Source: JADLHS01 sp044225555
GTDB taxonomy: Bacteria > Verrucomicrobiota > Verrucomicrobiia > Limisphaerales > JADLHS01
Reading direction: 5' to 3'
Assembly: GCA_044225555.1 (NCBI GenBank)
Contig: JBGAIM010000010.1
Span: 186,001-250,000 of the forward strand
DNA: 64,000 nt
Every line of letters starts with the position of its first letter. Positions within the stretch are counted from its first letter, which is position 1. The translations under genes and the position numbers were made by a program. Under the pieces are notes generated by a model that saw nothing but the letters and a program-made list of their open reading frames with translations, made no database searches and had not been told where the DNA came from. This document shows positions 43,092 to 52,508 of this stretch, one piece after another.

Positions 43092-45335
43092 ATGAAACAA
43101 CTCTTGATGACCATGGGGCTCGCCACGATCGCCGCAACCAACCTTTCCGCTCAGACCACAGACCTGAATACGCTCGTCTCCCGCATGTCACTCAAGGAGA
43201 AGATCGGGCAGATGGTGCAACTGGATTTGATGACCGTCACCGTCCCGAATTCTTCCCCCATCAAACTCGATGAAAAGAAACTGCGCGAAGCGGTGGTGAC
43301 GCACGGCGTCGGTTCGTTCATCAACAATGGGCTGGGACGAGCGCTATCGGTGGAGGAGTGGCGTTATGTCAACAAGACGATCCAGGACATGATCCGCGCG
43401 GAGACGCCGAATAAGATTCCCCTGCTCTACGGGATTGATTCCATGCACGGCGCGACCTACGTGCTGGACTCGACCTTGTTTCCGCAACAGATCGCGATGG
43501 CTGCGACGCGCAATCCCGAGTTGGTGCGGCGCACCTCGGAAATCTCCGCTGCGGAAACGCGCGCCGCGGGTTTGCGCTGGGTCTTTGCGCCGGTGTTGGA
43601 CGTGGGACGCCAGGCATTGTGGGCACGCCTGCCCGAAACTTACGGTGAGGACCCGTTCCTGGCGTCAGTCCTGGGCGTGGCGTCGGTGCGAGGATTTCAG
43701 GGGCAGAATCTCGATTCAACCGCCAGTGTCGCCGCCTGTCTGAAACACTACGTCGGTTATTCGTTTCCGCTGACGGGCAAGGATCGTTCGCCCGCGCTCA
43801 TGCCCGATTGGTATTTAAGAGAGTATTTTCTCCCGCCGTTTCGTGAAGCCATCAAGGCCGGGGCAAAGACGGTCATGGTCAACTCCGGCGAGGTCAACGG
43901 CATTCCGGTACACGGCAGTAAATATCTCCTCACCGACCTGTTGCACGGGGAACTCGGCTTCTCAGGCGTGATTGTTTCCGATTGGGAGGATGTCATCCGG
44001 TTGCATACCTGGCACAAGACGGCTGATTCTCCCGCAGAGGCCGTGCGCCAGGCAGTTCAAGCCGGGCTGGATATCAGCATGGTGCCGTTGGACTACTCGT
44101 TCGGCACACTGCTCATGCAACTCGTCCAGGAAGGAAAAATCTCTGAACCCAGGATTGATGAATCGGTCCGTCGCATCCTTGAACTCAAGGCGAGCCTGGG
44201 CCTGTTAAAGAATCCATACGTTGATGCCGAAACGGCTGGGCAGTTCGGCAGACCCGAACACCGTCAAACGGCTCTCGCCGCCGCGGAGGAAGCGGTCACC
44301 TTGCTCAAGAATGACGGCTCCGCGCTGCCCCTCGCCAGGTCTGGCAGCGTCCTCGTAACCGGTCCCGCAGCCAAAAGCATCAGTGCCCTGCACGGCTGCT
44401 GGTCGTACACCTGGCAAGGCAAGGATGAACAATGGTATCCCAAGGGTACGTTGACAATTCTCGATGCGATCAAGGAGAAGCTTGGTGCGACGAACGTCCT
44501 CTACCGCCCCGGCGTGGATTTTGACGGCAAAAATATTGACGCGGATGTGGCGATGGCTGAGGCAGCGCGCGCCGATGCGGTTGTGCTTTGCCTGGGAGAA
44601 GATGCCTATGCTGAAACTCCTGGAGACATCAATGATCTGGATTTGCCCGCCGGCCAGCTTGATCTGGCCAAACGACTTTTCGCCACGGGCAAACCCGTGG
44701 TGCTGCTGCTGGTGGAAGGCCGTCCCCGCGTGATTCGCGAAATCGAGGCCGGCGCAAAAGCCATCGTCCTCGCCTATTGGCCTGGCTCAGCGGGCGCTCG
44801 TGCCATTGCCAATGTGTTGTTCGGCGACATCAATCCCTCCGGCAAACTACCTTTCACCTATCCGCGGCACGCCAACAACCTGCTCACCTATGACCGCAAA
44901 TACACCAGCGCCGTCGCCGAAATATCTGCGCCGGGCGATACCCGGATCAATCCCGCCAAACCGCAATGGGAGTTTGGCCACGGCTTGAGCTATACGACTT
45001 TCGCCCTGAAAAACCTCCAGCTCAGTTCTGCGGTGATGAAAGGCGAGCACCCCCTTGGGGTCAGTGTGGATGTGACCAACACCGGCCAGCGAACTGGTAA
45101 AGAGGTCTTGGAACTTTACACCTCGGATCTGTACGCTTCCCTTACCCCGCCGCTGCGAAGATTGCGCGCGTTCACCAAGATTGAACTTCCGCCGGGAGAA
45201 ACCAGAACCGTAAAGTTCGAGCTGACCGCCGCCGATCTTGCGTTCGTTAATTTGCAGAGCAAACTGGTCACCGAGCCGGGGGAATTCGAGGTCATCGTTG
45301 GCAACTTGCGGATGAAGTTTCGGTACGAACCGTAA
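43092..45335 (+). CDS. GH3 beta-glycosidase, secreted
   Basis: A 747-residue glycoside hydrolase family 3 enzyme with signal peptide (MKQLLMTMGLATIAATNLSAQ). The N-terminal barrel holds IDSMHGATYV, VFAPVLDVGR and the nucleophile Asp297 in GVIVSDWEDV. The alpha/beta sandwich follows (LLKNDGSALPLA; LCLGEDAYAETPGD), then the C-terminal Fn3-like domain (LGVSVDVTNTGQRTGKEV). Overall order matches BglX-type periplasmic beta-glucosidases; GH3 enzymes may also take other beta-linked glucosides, so exact specificity is open. It lies just before the Y_Y_Y sensor system and near the mannan genes, so release of glucose from glucomannan oligosaccharides would fit. Confidence 0.93.
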   Translation: MKQLLMTMGLATIAATNLSAQTTDLNTLVSRMSLKEKIGQMVQLDLMTVTVPNSSPIKLDEKKLREAVVTHGVGSFINNGLGRALSVEEWRYVNKTIQDMIRAETPNKIPLLYGIDSMHGATYVLDSTLFPQQIAMAATRNPELVRRTSEISAAETRAAGLRWVFAPVLDVGRQALWARLPETYGEDPFLASVLGVASVRGFQGQNLDSTASVAACLKHYVGYSFPLTGKDRSPALMPDWYLREYFLPPFREAIKAGAKTVMVNSGEVNGIPVHGSKYLLTDLLHGELGFSGVIVSDWEDVIRLHTWHKTADSPAEAVRQAVQAGLDISMVPLDYSFGTLLMQLVQEGKISEPRIDESVRRILELKASLGLLKNPYVDAETAGQFGRPEHRQTALAAAEEAVTLLKNDGSALPLARSGSVLVTGPAAKSISALHGCWSYTWQGKDEQWYPKGTLTILDAIKEKLGATNVLYRPGVDFDGKNIDADVAMAEAARADAVVLCLGEDAYAETPGDINDLDLPAGQLDLAKRLFATGKPVVLLLVEGRPRVIREIEAGAKAIVLAYWPGSAGARAIANVLFGDINPSGKLPFTYPRHANNLLTYDRKYTSAVAEISAPGDTRINPAKPQWEFGHGLSYTTFALKNLQLSSAVMKGEHPLGVSVDVTNTGQRTGKEVLELYTSDLYASLTPPLRRLRAFTKIELPPGETRTVKFELTAADLAFVNLQSKLVTEPGEFEVIVGNLRMKFRYEP

Positions 45336-45488
45336 TCTGAATCCTCCACCGTCCCCGGTCCTGTCGAATCAGTTGTCTCTTCTGTTGGCAGCAGGAATTC
45401 AGCGCGGCAACCCCGGCACATTCCGCCAACCGAAAGTCTTGCCGACTTGATATGCGGAGTGGATTGAGCTAGGAAAAGGCAGGTCCGC

Positions 45489-48400
45489 ATGACGCTTTTC
45501 CACCGCAGCCCGCCTCGATGTTCCTTTGGGATGATTGTCTTCCTCGCCGCACTGCTTTGCGGCGTGAGGAACGGCCGGGCCGCGAACGACCCGACAACTG
45601 AATTCGCCATTCAAACCTGGATGACCGAGCATGGCATGCCGCAGAACAGCGTCACCGCCCTGCTGCAAACACGCGCGGGTTACATCTGGGCCGCGACTTA
45701 CAACGGCATCGCCCAATTCGACGGCGAGCGGTTCAAGGTTTTTGACTCATCCAACACGGAAGGATTACCGAACAGCCGGATCACGAGCCTGTTCGAGGAC
45801 GCAGCTGGTGCGATTTGGATCGGCCATGACACCGGCGATCTAACCTGCTTTTCCGGTGGCAAGTTTCGTTCCGAGCCGACGCGGGGCAAATGGTTTGTCG
45901 GTACGATTTCCGGCATCTGCGCCGACGCCAGCGGCGACCTCTGGGTGTTGAACATCCGCGGCGAGGCCCAGCGTCTCCGCGATGGATTGGTCCTGCAACC
46001 ACCAGCCGAGATGGCTGAATTTCCCTCGCTGATACCGCAACTGTTGTTGGACGGACAGCAACGGCTGTTGATGGTCCGCAACGGCTACGTCGCCGAAGTC
46101 ACTGCCGAGGGCATCCGGCGAATGGAATTCAACAGTCCCGAAGCCCGCCCCTATTACGCCTGTGTGACGCCGGCGCGGCAAGGCGGTTTGTGGGTGCCCG
46201 GGGATGGTCGCGTCCGCCGCTGGGCGGGCGAATCGTGGAAAGAAGACCTAGGACCGTATCCTTGGGGCGACGCTTTTGTGATGACGATGATGGAGTCGTC
46301 TGGAGGTCACCTGTTGGTTGGCACGCTTGAGCGGGGTCTGTTCATACACTCGCCCGCCCTGGGCTGGATGAATCTCAATCAGACCAACGGTCTGCCGCAG
46401 GATTGGATTCGTTGTCTGGCGGAGGATCGCGAACACAATCTTTGGATTGGCAACAGCGGCGGCCTGGTGGTGCTGCGACCACGCAACGTCGTAATGCACA
46501 GCCCGCCGGATCACTGGCAAGGACGGCCGGTGCTCGCCATCACCCGAGCACACGACGGCGCGGTCTGGGCGGCGACCGAAGGTGCGGGACTCTACCGGAT
46601 GCATGCGAATCAATGGACAAACTTCGGAGTCAGTTCCGGCCTCTCCAATCTGTTTGTCTGGTCCGTAATTGAAGATGCGAGCCACACCATCTGGGCGGGC
46701 ACGTGGGGTGGCGGGTTGTTTCGGATGGAGGCCGGACGATTCGTCCGGCAGTTTGACCTCGACCAACGCGGAGAACCGGTCACGGCGCTTCTGGAATCTC
46801 CGGCCGGCACGTTGTGGATTGGCACGGCGGTGGGTTTGATCCGCTGGTCGAGCAACAAGCTGGAACGGTTTGCTTCCTTGGGCGGTGCAACTGCCGGTGA
46901 TATCCGAACGCTGGTCGCCGGGAGGGACGGAGAACTCTGGATTGGCACGCAAGGGAACGGGATTGGACGATACCAGAACGGGCAGTTCCAAACCATCAAC
47001 CAGGCGGATGGTCTCCCGCGCAACTACATCCTCTCGCTCTACGAGGACTCGGAGCGCACTTTATGGATTGGAACGGTGGATCGGGGCATTTGCCGTTACC
47101 GCAACAAACGATTCGACAGCATCACCACCAAGCAAGGTTTGCCAAACAACGTGATCGGGCACATCGAAGATGATGGGCTGGGTCACTTGTGGTTTAGCAC
47201 GCAGCAAGGTTTGGTGCGCGCCAGCCGGAGCAACTTGAACGCGTGCGCCGACGCACAGACAAATATGCTACCCTCGCTGGTCTTGGGAAAGGGCGATGGG
47301 CTTGCGACGTTGGCGGGGTCCAGCGGGTTCACGCCATCCGGATTTCGCGCCCCCGACGGCGCCCTCTGGTTTCCCACCGCCCGGGGCATCGCCGTCATCA
47401 ATCCCAAATCCATCCAGACGAACGACGTGCCACCGTTTGTCTGGATCGAGGAGGTCCTCGTGAACCGCGAACATGTGGAGATTGTGACGCCCGCCAAGTC
47501 AGCTCCCGGGCATAATGAAGATCTCCCGGAGCGGAAAGTGATTCTGAATCCGGGGCAGCGCCAACTGGACGTGCTGTTTACGGGTATCAGCTTCTCGTCA
47601 CCGGAGCGCGTTCGTTTCAGATACCGTTTGGAGGGCTTGGATACGGCCTGGGCGGATGTCGGCACGCGTCGCTTCGCCAACTACAGCTTTCTGCCGCCGG
47701 GAGAATATGTCTTTCGCGTCATTGCCTGTAACAGCGGCGGGCTATGGAACCAGACGGGCGATACCGTGGCGGTCAGCGTGTTGCCTCACATGTGGGAAAC
47801 TTGGTGGTTCAAAACCGGGCTGGTGGTCGCGGGGATTGCCGCCGTTGGCGGCCTGTTCTATCTGGAATCCCGTCGCCGATTGAAGCGCAAACTCGAGCGC
47901 ATCGCGCGGGAGCGGGAACTGGAACGGGAACGCGCGCGGATCGCGCAGGACATTCATGATGATCTCGGCGCGAGCCTCACCCGCATCGGGATGTTGAGCG
48001 AGTCGGCCACCGAAGACTTGAAAGACCCGCCCCGGGCCGCCGCGAGCCTGGAACAGATTTACTCGACGGCCCGCGATCTGACGCGCGCCATGGACGAAAT
48101 TGTCTGGGCCGTGAATCCGCGGCACGACACGCTCGACAGTCTCACCAACTACATTGCCCGGTTCGCCCATGATTTTCTGAGCGCCGCTCACATCCGCTGC
48201 CGGCTTGATGCCCCGATGTCGGTGCCGGATCTAACGGTGCGTTCGGAAGTTCGCCATAATCTGTTCCTCGCGTTCAAGGAGACCTTGAACAATGTCGTGA
48301 AACATTCCGGCGCGAGCGAGGTCCGCGTCGCTCTGGAACTGGCTCCTCGCGGTTTCAACCTGGTGGTGGCCGACAACGGCACCGGATTTGACCCGGCGAA

Positions 48401-48578
48401 GTCGCCGGTCTATCGCGGTAACGGACGGGTGGTCACCGGTTATGGTATTGCCGGGATTCGGACGCGATTGGAACAGATCGGCGGCCGGATGAACATCGTC
48501 AGCCAGCCAGCCGAGGGGACGAGGGTTGAATTATTCGTGCCGCTGCCCGAAATCGCCCGCAGTCAGCCCGGTGTTTAA
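45489..48578 (+). CDS. reg_prop/Y_Y_Y-domain sensor histidine kinase
   Basis: A 1029-residue membrane sensor. After a signal-anchor (FGMIVFLAALLCGVRNGRA) come about a dozen two-component propeller repeats (IWIGHDTGDLTCF, LWIGNSGGLVVL, LWIGTQGNGIGRY; ~35-650), then the Y_Y_Y domain (~690-750: RFRYRLEGLDTAWADVG). A transmembrane helix lies near 775, followed by a coiled basic linker and a HisKA_3 helix with His823 in IAQDIHDDLGASLTRIG. The ATPase domain has FLAFKETLNNVVKHSGA and GYGIAGIRTRLEQIGG. This is the architecture of glycan sensors in polysaccharide loci, but the kinase is of the NarX/HisKA_3 class and pairs with the LuxR-type regulator next door. Confidence 0.94.
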   Translation: MTLFHRSPPRCSFGMIVFLAALLCGVRNGRAANDPTTEFAIQTWMTEHGMPQNSVTALLQTRAGYIWAATYNGIAQFDGERFKVFDSSNTEGLPNSRITSLFEDAAGAIWIGHDTGDLTCFSGGKFRSEPTRGKWFVGTISGICADASGDLWVLNIRGEAQRLRDGLVLQPPAEMAEFPSLIPQLLLDGQQRLLMVRNGYVAEVTAEGIRRMEFNSPEARPYYACVTPARQGGLWVPGDGRVRRWAGESWKEDLGPYPWGDAFVMTMMESSGGHLLVGTLERGLFIHSPALGWMNLNQTNGLPQDWIRCLAEDREHNLWIGNSGGLVVLRPRNVVMHSPPDHWQGRPVLAITRAHDGAVWAATEGAGLYRMHANQWTNFGVSSGLSNLFVWSVIEDASHTIWAGTWGGGLFRMEAGRFVRQFDLDQRGEPVTALLESPAGTLWIGTAVGLIRWSSNKLERFASLGGATAGDIRTLVAGRDGELWIGTQGNGIGRYQNGQFQTINQADGLPRNYILSLYEDSERTLWIGTVDRGICRYRNKRFDSITTKQGLPNNVIGHIEDDGLGHLWFSTQQGLVRASRSNLNACADAQTNMLPSLVLGKGDGLATLAGSSGFTPSGFRAPDGALWFPTARGIAVINPKSIQTNDVPPFVWIEEVLVNREHVEIVTPAKSAPGHNEDLPERKVILNPGQRQLDVLFTGISFSSPERVRFRYRLEGLDTAWADVGTRRFANYSFLPPGEYVFRVIACNSGGLWNQTGDTVAVSVLPHMWETWWFKTGLVVAGIAAVGGLFYLESRRRLKRKLERIARERELERERARIAQDIHDDLGASLTRIGMLSESATEDLKDPPRAAASLEQIYSTARDLTRAMDEIVWAVNPRHDTLDSLTNYIARFAHDFLSAAHIRCRLDAPMSVPDLTVRSEVRHNLFLAFKETLNNVVKHSGASEVRVALELAPRGFNLVVADNGTGFDPAKSPVYRGNGRVVTGYGIAGIRTRLEQIGGRMNIVSQPAEGTRVELFVPLPEIARSQPGV

Positions 48579-48629
48579 GGACAACATGTCGTCAGAAATC
48601 ACTACACCCAGGCGGAAAAGGAATGTGTT

Positions 48630-49307
48630 ATGACTAAGGCAGTGGCAATCAAAGTTTCCATCGTCGAGGATGATCCCAAAGCCCGCGAGATTCTTGTGGA
48701 CTGGATCAACCGCGCCGAAGGGCTGCGGTGCGTCAGCAATCACGGTTCGGGCGAAGATGCGGTGGAATTCATGCCCGCTCAAAAACCGGAAATTGTCCTC
48801 ATGGACATCAACCTGCCCGGCATGAACGGCCCCGAGTGTGTGCGGCGGCTGAAACCGTTGCTGCCAGATACGCAGTTCATGATGCTGACCGTTTACGAGG
48901 ACTCCGATCACATCTTCCAAGCCCTGCAATCGGGCGCAACGGGCTACCTGCTCAAACAAACTCCCCGGGCGGCTTTGATCAGTGCGCTTCGGGAAGTCAA
49001 GGTTGGCGGCTCACCCATGACGGCGAATATCGCCCGCAAAGTGGTAAAGGCTTTTCACCAGGTTTCGGCACCACAGCAGACAACCGCGGAATTATCCACG
49101 CGGGAGAGCGAGGTTCTGCAACTGCTGGCTCAAGGTTATCTCTACAAGGAAATCGCCGACACCCTCGGCATCAGCCTGCCGACGGTGAATACTTACATCC
49201 GTCGCATCTACGAGAAGTTGCATGTCCGCTCCCGCGCCCAAGCCATCGCCAAGTTCGCCTACATTCCCATGGCCGGCGATCGCGTGACGAATGCCCCGCG
49301 CTCCTAG
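48630..49307 (+). CDS. NarL/FixJ-type response regulator
   Basis: A 225-residue regulator: receiver domain (~8-130) with acidic pocket EDD, phospho-acceptor Asp59 (VLMDINLPGMNG), Thr in MMLTVYED and Lys in YLLKQTPR; then a GerE/LuxR helix-turn-helix (~155-215: LSTRESEVLQLLAQGYLYKEIADTLGIS). It is the cognate partner of the sensor kinase 51 bases upstream and very probably controls genes of the surrounding polysaccharide region. It ends convergent with the GH130 gene only 10 bases away with no terminator between. Confidence 0.95.
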   Translation: MTKAVAIKVSIVEDDPKAREILVDWINRAEGLRCVSNHGSGEDAVEFMPAQKPEIVLMDINLPGMNGPECVRRLKPLLPDTQFMMLTVYEDSDHIFQALQSGATGYLLKQTPRAALISALREVKVGGSPMTANIARKVVKAFHQVSAPQQTTAELSTRESEVLQLLAQGYLYKEIADTLGISLPTVNTYIRRIYEKLHVRSRAQAIAKFAYIPMAGDRVTNAPRS

Positions 49308-49317
49308 TTACCGGATC

Positions 49318-50499
49318 TCAACGCCGTTTACCCCCAAGGTTGCGCGCAATCAGCCGGCACCGTTGCTCAACGCAAACAGATGAGCGCAGCCCATCCTCCG
49401 GCGTGTTGATGACATAATCCAACAATTTCTCCACCGTGCTCGTGGCAACATGCGTGCGCGTATCCGACGAACCGTAGTAAATGAACACTTCTCCATTCTT
49501 GCGCGCGACCCATCCGTTGGCAAACGTGACATTTGAGACGTCGCCGATGCGCTCTTCGCCTTCCGGCGCCAGGAAGTAACCACCTGGTGCGTGAATGACC
49601 TTGGTCGGATCGTTCAGATCGCACAGAAACAGGTAAAGCACGTAACGCATTCCCGCCGCCGTATTGCGGACCCCGTGAGCCAGATGCAGCCAGCCCTGCG
49701 TCGTCTTGATGGGCGCGGGCCCGAGACCGTTCTTACCTTCCTTGATCGTATGATAAAACCGCGGGTCGAGGATTTGCTCCGTTCCGATGACGGCGTTGGT
49801 GATATCGTCACAAAGTCCCCAGCCAATGCCGTCCCCGGTGCCGGTAGCGGCAAAGTCGGTCATTGGACGCGTGTAGAAGGCGTATTTGCCCTTCACGAAC
49901 TCCGGATGCAGCACGCAATTGCGCTGGTGCAGCGAGTTGGTCTTCAGATCTGGCAACCGCTCCCACTGCACCAGATCCTTCGTGCGCGCGATGCCGCAGC
50001 GCGCGATGGCGGCGGAAAGGTCATTGGGTTTCGCGTCATCGTGACGTTCGGCACAGAACAAGCCGTAAACCCAGCCGTCCTCGTGGCGCACCAGGCGCAT
50101 GTCGTATAAGTTGGTTTCCTTGTCCTCCAATTCCGGCATCCGCACCGGGTAATCCCAAAACTGAAAGCCATCCACGCCATTCTTGCTCTCGGCCACGGCG
50201 AAAAATGATTTTCGATCCCACCCCTCCACCCGTGCCATCAGCACGATGTTCTTGTTCCACTCCATTGCTCCGACGTTGAACACTGCATTGATCCCCAGGC
50301 GCGTCAGCAAATGCCGGTTGGTCGTGTGATCAAAATCGTATCGCCAGGACAATGGCGTGTGGTCGGCCGTCAGCACCGGAAACTGATACCGGTCAAAAAT
50401 CCCGTTACCCGTTGGTTGCGCGCGGTTCTTTCGCGCGATCAGCTTTCGATGGTGTTGCTGCATTCGGTTAAGCTTCTTTTGAAATTCCTTTTTGATCAT
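49318..50499 (-). CDS. GH130 4-O-beta-D-mannosyl-D-glucose phosphorylase
   Basis: A 393-residue GH130 enzyme, cytoplasmic (no signal peptide). The N-terminal helical start, the five-bladed propeller repeats and motifs AMEWNKNIVLMARVEGWDR, NLYDMRLVRHEDG and HPEFVKGKYAFYTRP match the GH130_1 group. The catalytic Asp is likely Asp133 (YDMR), close to Asp131 of B. fragilis MGP. The reaction is phosphorolysis of mannosyl-glucose to mannose-1-phosphate plus glucose. Its ATG overlaps the GH26 stop (50496-50499), so the two are coupled. The 2-epimerase that makes its substrate is 11 kb away in the same strand direction. Confidence 0.9.
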   Translation of the reverse strand: MIKKEFQKKLNRMQQHHRKLIARKNRAQPTGNGIFDRYQFPVLTADHTPLSWRYDFDHTTNRHLLTRLGINAVFNVGAMEWNKNIVLMARVEGWDRKSFFAVAESKNGVDGFQFWDYPVRMPELEDKETNLYDMRLVRHEDGWVYGLFCAERHDDAKPNDLSAAIARCGIARTKDLVQWERLPDLKTNSLHQRNCVLHPEFVKGKYAFYTRPMTDFAATGTGDGIGWGLCDDITNAVIGTEQILDPRFYHTIKEGKNGLGPAPIKTTQGWLHLAHGVRNTAAGMRYVLYLFLCDLNDPTKVIHAPGGYFLAPEGEERIGDVSNVTFANGWVARKNGEVFIYYGSSDTRTHVATSTVEKLLDYVINTPEDGLRSSVCVEQRCRLIARNLGGKRR

Positions 50500-52352
50500 G
50501 GGGAGTTCTTTTCGCTTTGGTTCATTCTTTCAGTTGCGTCTTCAGTTTCAAACGGAGCCAGTCGTGCGCCCGGAATGGGCCGCTGTTCAAGACCGTTTGG
50601 CAGTTGCCAGCGCACGGAAAGATGCGCCGAGCCGGCGGCCTGCTTTTGATTCACTTCCAGATAATAGCGGTTGCCAGCCACCAACTTCACTGTTGCCGAG
50701 GCGGTCTCATGGGTGTGCGGCCATTTGCAGTATGGAGTGGTGGCCAGCACTTCAACAATCTTAACCTTGTTGGCCGGAGCGCCGTCGGTACTCAACCACA
50801 ATTCCGACACGCCATCATTTGCCATCCAAAAACGATAGGCGCCGGTAGTCGGTGGCAGCAGGTAGCCGCGAAACGACCCGTTAAAGTTGGTGGCCATCAC
50901 CACTGGGGTTTCAAACGCCTTCGTAATCTGCAATCTGACCGACTGATTCGTTCCGCCAACACTGCTGCTTGACTCCCGCACGATCCCCGCGCCGGGTCCA
51001 ACTTCAAACGCCGGGCTGGACGCGCTGCCCAAACCGCCGGCTGTGGCTTTGAAGGTGTACCGCCCCGACTTGTCTATCCGCGCGTCGCGAAACGTGGCGA
51101 TACCATTGACTGTGCTTGCGATCAGAGTGCCCGATAGTCTACCCCCAGCGGGGTTGTCCGCCAGCGTCAGAGTGACCATGATGTTGTTGCTACGCACCGT
51201 GCCACCTTCGGCATCCCGTACCGCCACGGTGACGGGCCTTCGCCGCAACCCGCCCACCGCCACGTCACCTGGGGTCGCGGGAAAACCCAGTCTTGCTGCC
51301 ACTCCCGCCGGCTTGAATGGTTGATGCTTGAAGTCCCCCAAGTCGCCAAGGTTGATTACATAGGGATGGTTGTATGCCGCCTTGATTTGCTGCGGCGTAT
51401 TCTTTTCCAACAGAGTCTGGCCCGACCAAGTGGTGAAGAACAGCCAGCCTGCTCGCTCGCTCACCAGCCGGTCAGGATCGGGAATCGGTCCATTCTCCGA
51501 GAGGGCGACAAGTTTGTTTCCAGCCGTCAAAGCAACCAATTCGTCAAAAATATCTCTGGCCGGCCCATTGTTATTGTCCATCGGATAATGATCCTGACCG
51601 ATGAGATCCACGTATTCGTCGCCGGGGTACCAGTCGGCGAGATCAATCGAGGCTCCGGGCGAGAAAACCCAGATCAGGTTGTTCAATTTGTGCTGATTCA
51701 CCAAGCGATCAAACATGATTCGCCAAAGCTCTTTGAAGGGCTCTGGTCCCTCCGCCCCCCACCAAAACCAGCGCCCGTTGGCCTCGTGCAACGGTCGCCA
51801 CATCACCGGTACGCGCGCATCCCGCAACAATTTCAATTCGGCTGCCACCGTATCCACGTCCTTCAGCAACGCTTCGTACTCGGGAGTTCCTTTTGTCGTG
51901 CCGCGCGTTGCACTGAAACTGGTCTCCTTGGTGTAAAAGGCCCGCTCCTTCATCGGCGCATTCCAATGCCAGCAAATCGAGACGATGCCATTTCGATTCG
52001 AATACCAATCCACGACCTGACTGACCATTTCATGCCGGGTGATCTGCCGAGGACGGCTGTAAGCCGCCACATCAATCGAGAGCACTGCCGGCAACTTCCC
52101 CGCGTGCGTCTTGATGTGGTTCAAATCAAAGCCAAGTTTATTCGGGCTCCGCCAGCCCTCATGCTGGCCAGAGAGGATCTTTTTTCCGTAAATGCTCGAG
52201 AAATAGGCCAGCATGGACTGGGCTTCGGGTGTTGCGCCGGGAGTTACCAATGTGTCGGCTGATCGCCCCACCTGGATGGTTCCAAAGCCGACGATCATCA
52301 GCAACCAAGTCACGTAACTGGCGCGCCGTAGGCTGCGTGGCTGGATGATCAT
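50496..52352 (-). CDS. GH26 beta-mannanase with C-terminal carbohydrate-binding region
   Basis: A 618-residue exported enzyme from the ATG at 52352. The signal helix is YVTWLLMIVGFGTIQVGRSA. The GH26 barrel (~35-330) has acid/base Glu190 (WRPLHEANGRWFWWG) and nucleophile Glu286 (LVALSENGPIP), the standard mannanase pair, and the QHEGW start typical of the family. An Ig-like spacer (~360-470) and a C-terminal PA14/CBM-like region (~490-590: YRFWMANDGVSELWLS) follow. It cuts mannan to mannobiose, which enters the epimerase–GH130 route. It is translationally coupled to GH130. The region just before its start carries an inverted repeat that may control it. Confidence 0.92.
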   Translation of the reverse strand: MIIQPRSLRRASYVTWLLMIVGFGTIQVGRSADTLVTPGATPEAQSMLAYFSSIYGKKILSGQHEGWRSPNKLGFDLNHIKTHAGKLPAVLSIDVAAYSRPRQITRHEMVSQVVDWYSNRNGIVSICWHWNAPMKERAFYTKETSFSATRGTTKGTPEYEALLKDVDTVAAELKLLRDARVPVMWRPLHEANGRWFWWGAEGPEPFKELWRIMFDRLVNQHKLNNLIWVFSPGASIDLADWYPGDEYVDLIGQDHYPMDNNNGPARDIFDELVALTAGNKLVALSENGPIPDPDRLVSERAGWLFFTTWSGQTLLEKNTPQQIKAAYNHPYVINLGDLGDFKHQPFKPAGVAARLGFPATPGDVAVGGLRRRPVTVAVRDAEGGTVRSNNIMVTLTLADNPAGGRLSGTLIASTVNGIATFRDARIDKSGRYTFKATAGGLGSASSPAFEVGPGAGIVRESSSSVGGTNQSVRLQITKAFETPVVMATNFNGSFRGYLLPPTTGAYRFWMANDGVSELWLSTDGAPANKVKIVEVLATTPYCKWPHTHETASATVKLVAGNRYYLEVNQKQAAGSAHLSVRWQLPNGLEQRPIPGARLAPFETEDATERMNQSEKNSP

Positions 52353-52364
52353 TTTTTCGGTGTG

Positions 52365-52387
52365 CTTTCCCTGACAAAATGGGAAAG
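52365..52387. promoter_or_regulatory. inverted repeat in the GH26/GH5 divergent region
   Basis: CTTTCCC (52365-52371) and GGGAAAG (52381-52387) form a perfect 7-bp dyad with a 9-base spacer, 13 bases before the GH26 start and inside the 156-base region shared with the divergent GH5. On the minus strand the GGGAAAG arm is the nearest purine-rich stretch to the GH26 ATG, so it may be an operator or a hairpin that covers the ribosome site. Confidence 0.4.
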
Positions 52388-52508
52388 GAGCAAGCAATTC
52401 TGGCTTTCTTCAATAATGGCGGGCATGTCATCAAAACTAGCTACAACGAAAGCCTTCCGACGTCCTGCTACCTCGCCCATGCTGCAAGGAATCAAACCAA
52501 CCACGGCC

